Assembly: GCA_945868555.1 (NCBI GenBank)
Contig: CAMBMC010000189.1
Location: 1 to 5,406 of the forward strand
Origin: Chitinophaga pinensis
GTDB lineage: Bacteria; Bacteroidota; Bacteroidia; Flavobacteriales_D; Crocinitomicaceae
Direction of reading: 5' to 3'
Length of the DNA stretch: 5,406 nucleotides
Shown here: positions 4,422 to 5,406 of the stretch, piece after piece
Layout: every line of letters begins with the position of its first letter
Position numbering within the stretch: the stretch's first letter is position 1
Program-made: the position numbers and the translations under genes
The notes under the pieces: model-generated
Database searches by the model: none
Told to the model about the DNA's origin: nothing
What the model saw: the letters and a program-made list of their open reading frames with translations, nothing else

Positions 4422-5406
4422 TTAAAGTGAATCGTGCGCAAAAATACGTCGATTTTTTTCAGTGGCACATACCAAGTTCCAAAGTGCGCGTGCACCAACA
4501 TTGGCATCCCAGTCTCCCTCAAGGCCGGGCGCAACCTCATTCAAATCAAAACCGATGATTTTCCGTCCTGATTCAGCCACTTTGAAGATCAAATAGGTGA
4601 TGTCTTCCAATTTGAATCCGCCCGCCACAGGTGTTCCCGTATGCGGACAAAGTTCGGGTGAAAGTCCGTCTATGTCGAATGAAATGTACACGTGATGCGG
4701 CAATTCAGCGATGATGTTCTCCACTTGCTGTTCCCATGTGATTCCACGATATCCTGCCTCCTTAATGTCCCAGTCAAAAAATGTGGAAATCCGTGACGAA
4801 TGTTTTTGAATGAGATCAACTTCAGATTGTGCGATGTCTCGAATACCGACCTGAACCAATTTTGATAAATTGTCACATTCTTTCAAGGCATTGAACATGA
4901 TGCTGGCGTGCGATTGCTGAAATCCTTCGTAGGCATCGCGCAAATCGGCATGCGCATCAATCTGTAAAATTCCAAAATCCTCATAGGTATCGTTCAAGGC
5001 ATGCATCAAGCCAAGAGGAGTGGAGTGTTCGCCACCAAGAACGCAAACAATTTTCCCTTCTTTCATCAGTTCCAAGGACCGTTCGCGAAGATTTTCTTTC
5101 AAGGCCAGTTGAGTTTCGTTGATTTCGTTGACAAGGGACTTAAACTCCTCGTTTTCTTCCAACTGACCACCATCCTCCAAAAAAGCAATGTAATCCAATC
5201 CCTTTTCGCAAAGTTTATCATTGATCTTTTTCCAATCTTCAGGAATAGGTGTCATGAACACTTTCGTCTCAAAGGCAGAGTCCAATTTCGGGTGATAAAA
5301 ATCAAGTTGCGTGGAGGCCTCCAAAATTACTTGAGGTCCATCACTTGCACCTTTTCCATATGAAGCAGTTGCATCCCAAGGAACAGGAATGATCACGATG
5401 TCCGCT
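4422..5406 (-). CDS. Arginase/agmatinase-family ureohydrolase (5' partial)
   Basis: This binuclear manganese hydrolase of the ureohydrolase superfamily would release urea, or a related product, from a guanidino substrate in the cytoplasm. The frame stays open to the right edge, so the true start lies outside. A GTG at 5394-5396 is internal to the first beta-strand (ADIVIIPVPWD) and unlikely to be the start. Counting from that GTG as residue 1, the metal-binding residues are complete: His124 (GGEHSTPLG), Asp147, His149 and Asp151 (DAHADLRDAYEG), Asp241 and Asp243 (SFDIDGLSP). The PHTGTPVAGG loop and GFDLNEVAP (283-291) are also typical. At least 324 residues are present, close to full length for agmatinase-like members. 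Agmatinase (SpeB-type polyamine synthesis), formimidoylglutamase or another guanidino hydrolase all remain possible because substrate specificity cannot be read here. The membrane protein gene follows 15 nt downstream. Confidence 0.93.
   Translation of the reverse strand, partial: ADIVIIPVPWDATASYGKGASDGPQVILEASTQLDFYHPKLDSAFETKVFMTPIPEDWKKINDKLCEKGLDYIAFLEDGGQLEENEEFKSLVNEINETQLALKENLRERSLELMKEGKIVCVLGGEHSTPLGLMHALNDTYEDFGILQIDAHADLRDAYEGFQQSHASIMFNALKECDNLSKLVQVGIRDIAQSEVDLIQKHSSRISTFFDWDIKEAGYRGITWEQQVENIIAELPHHVYISFDIDGLSPELCPHTGTPVAGGFKLEDITYLIFKVAESGRKIIGFDLNEVAPGLEGDWDANVGARALWNLVCATEKNRRIFAHDSL

Noticed and set aside
5001..5363. 120-residue plus-strand open frame opposite the ureohydrolase
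   Set aside because: It is antisense to a conserved enzyme and has a Phe/Gln-rich composition typical of shadow frames.
5394..5396. GTG as the start of the ureohydrolase
   Set aside because: The frame continues upstream to the window edge (ADI...), and starting here would remove part of the first beta-strand that family members keep.

Overview
The window looks like a chromosomal segment of a Bacteroidota member, most likely in the Flavobacteriales or a related group. It has moderate GC content, no Shine-Dalgarno sequence ahead of the starts, a DUF1573 lipoprotein, a long S41 protease with a Bacteroidota-style C-terminal extension, and 17-nt GACCCC-NNN-GGGGTC palindromes of a kind I recall from spurious Bacteroidota protein predictions ('RPRWGR', 'TPMGSQ'). 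The assignment is by recognition, not by a search.

Layout. Bases 1-660 hold no convincing gene and are packed with repeats. There are G-rich GGATTAAGGGGGAGG-type motifs at the left. Four 17-nt palindromes form two ~100-150 bp units in inverted, tail-to-tail orientation. A GCCCT...AGGGC imperfect palindrome sits near the junction of the two tails. Bases 672-2807 carry two minus-strand genes 36 nt apart: a secreted S41 carboxy-terminal processing protease (upstream) and a DUF1573 lipoprotein (downstream). A 172-nt divergent intergenic region with an 11-bp inverted repeat separates them from a plus-strand exported NlpC/P60 peptidoglycan hydrolase (2980-3885). That gene overlaps tail-to-tail by 22 nt with a minus-strand gene for an unrecognised six-helix membrane protein (3864-4406). 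Fifteen nt upstream of the membrane protein gene is an arginase/agmatinase-family ureohydrolase (4422 to the right edge, 5' end cut off).

How the genes relate. The protease, lipoprotein and NlpC/P60 hydrolase are all exported and plausibly work in envelope maintenance. The evidence for a joint role is only adjacency and the shared divergent region. The ureohydrolase and the small membrane protein look like one transcription unit, with no obvious functional link to the envelope genes. The protein-coding part is ordinary housekeeping-type sequence. I see no convincing new defence or mobile system. The most unusual part is the repeat-rich 1-660 region.
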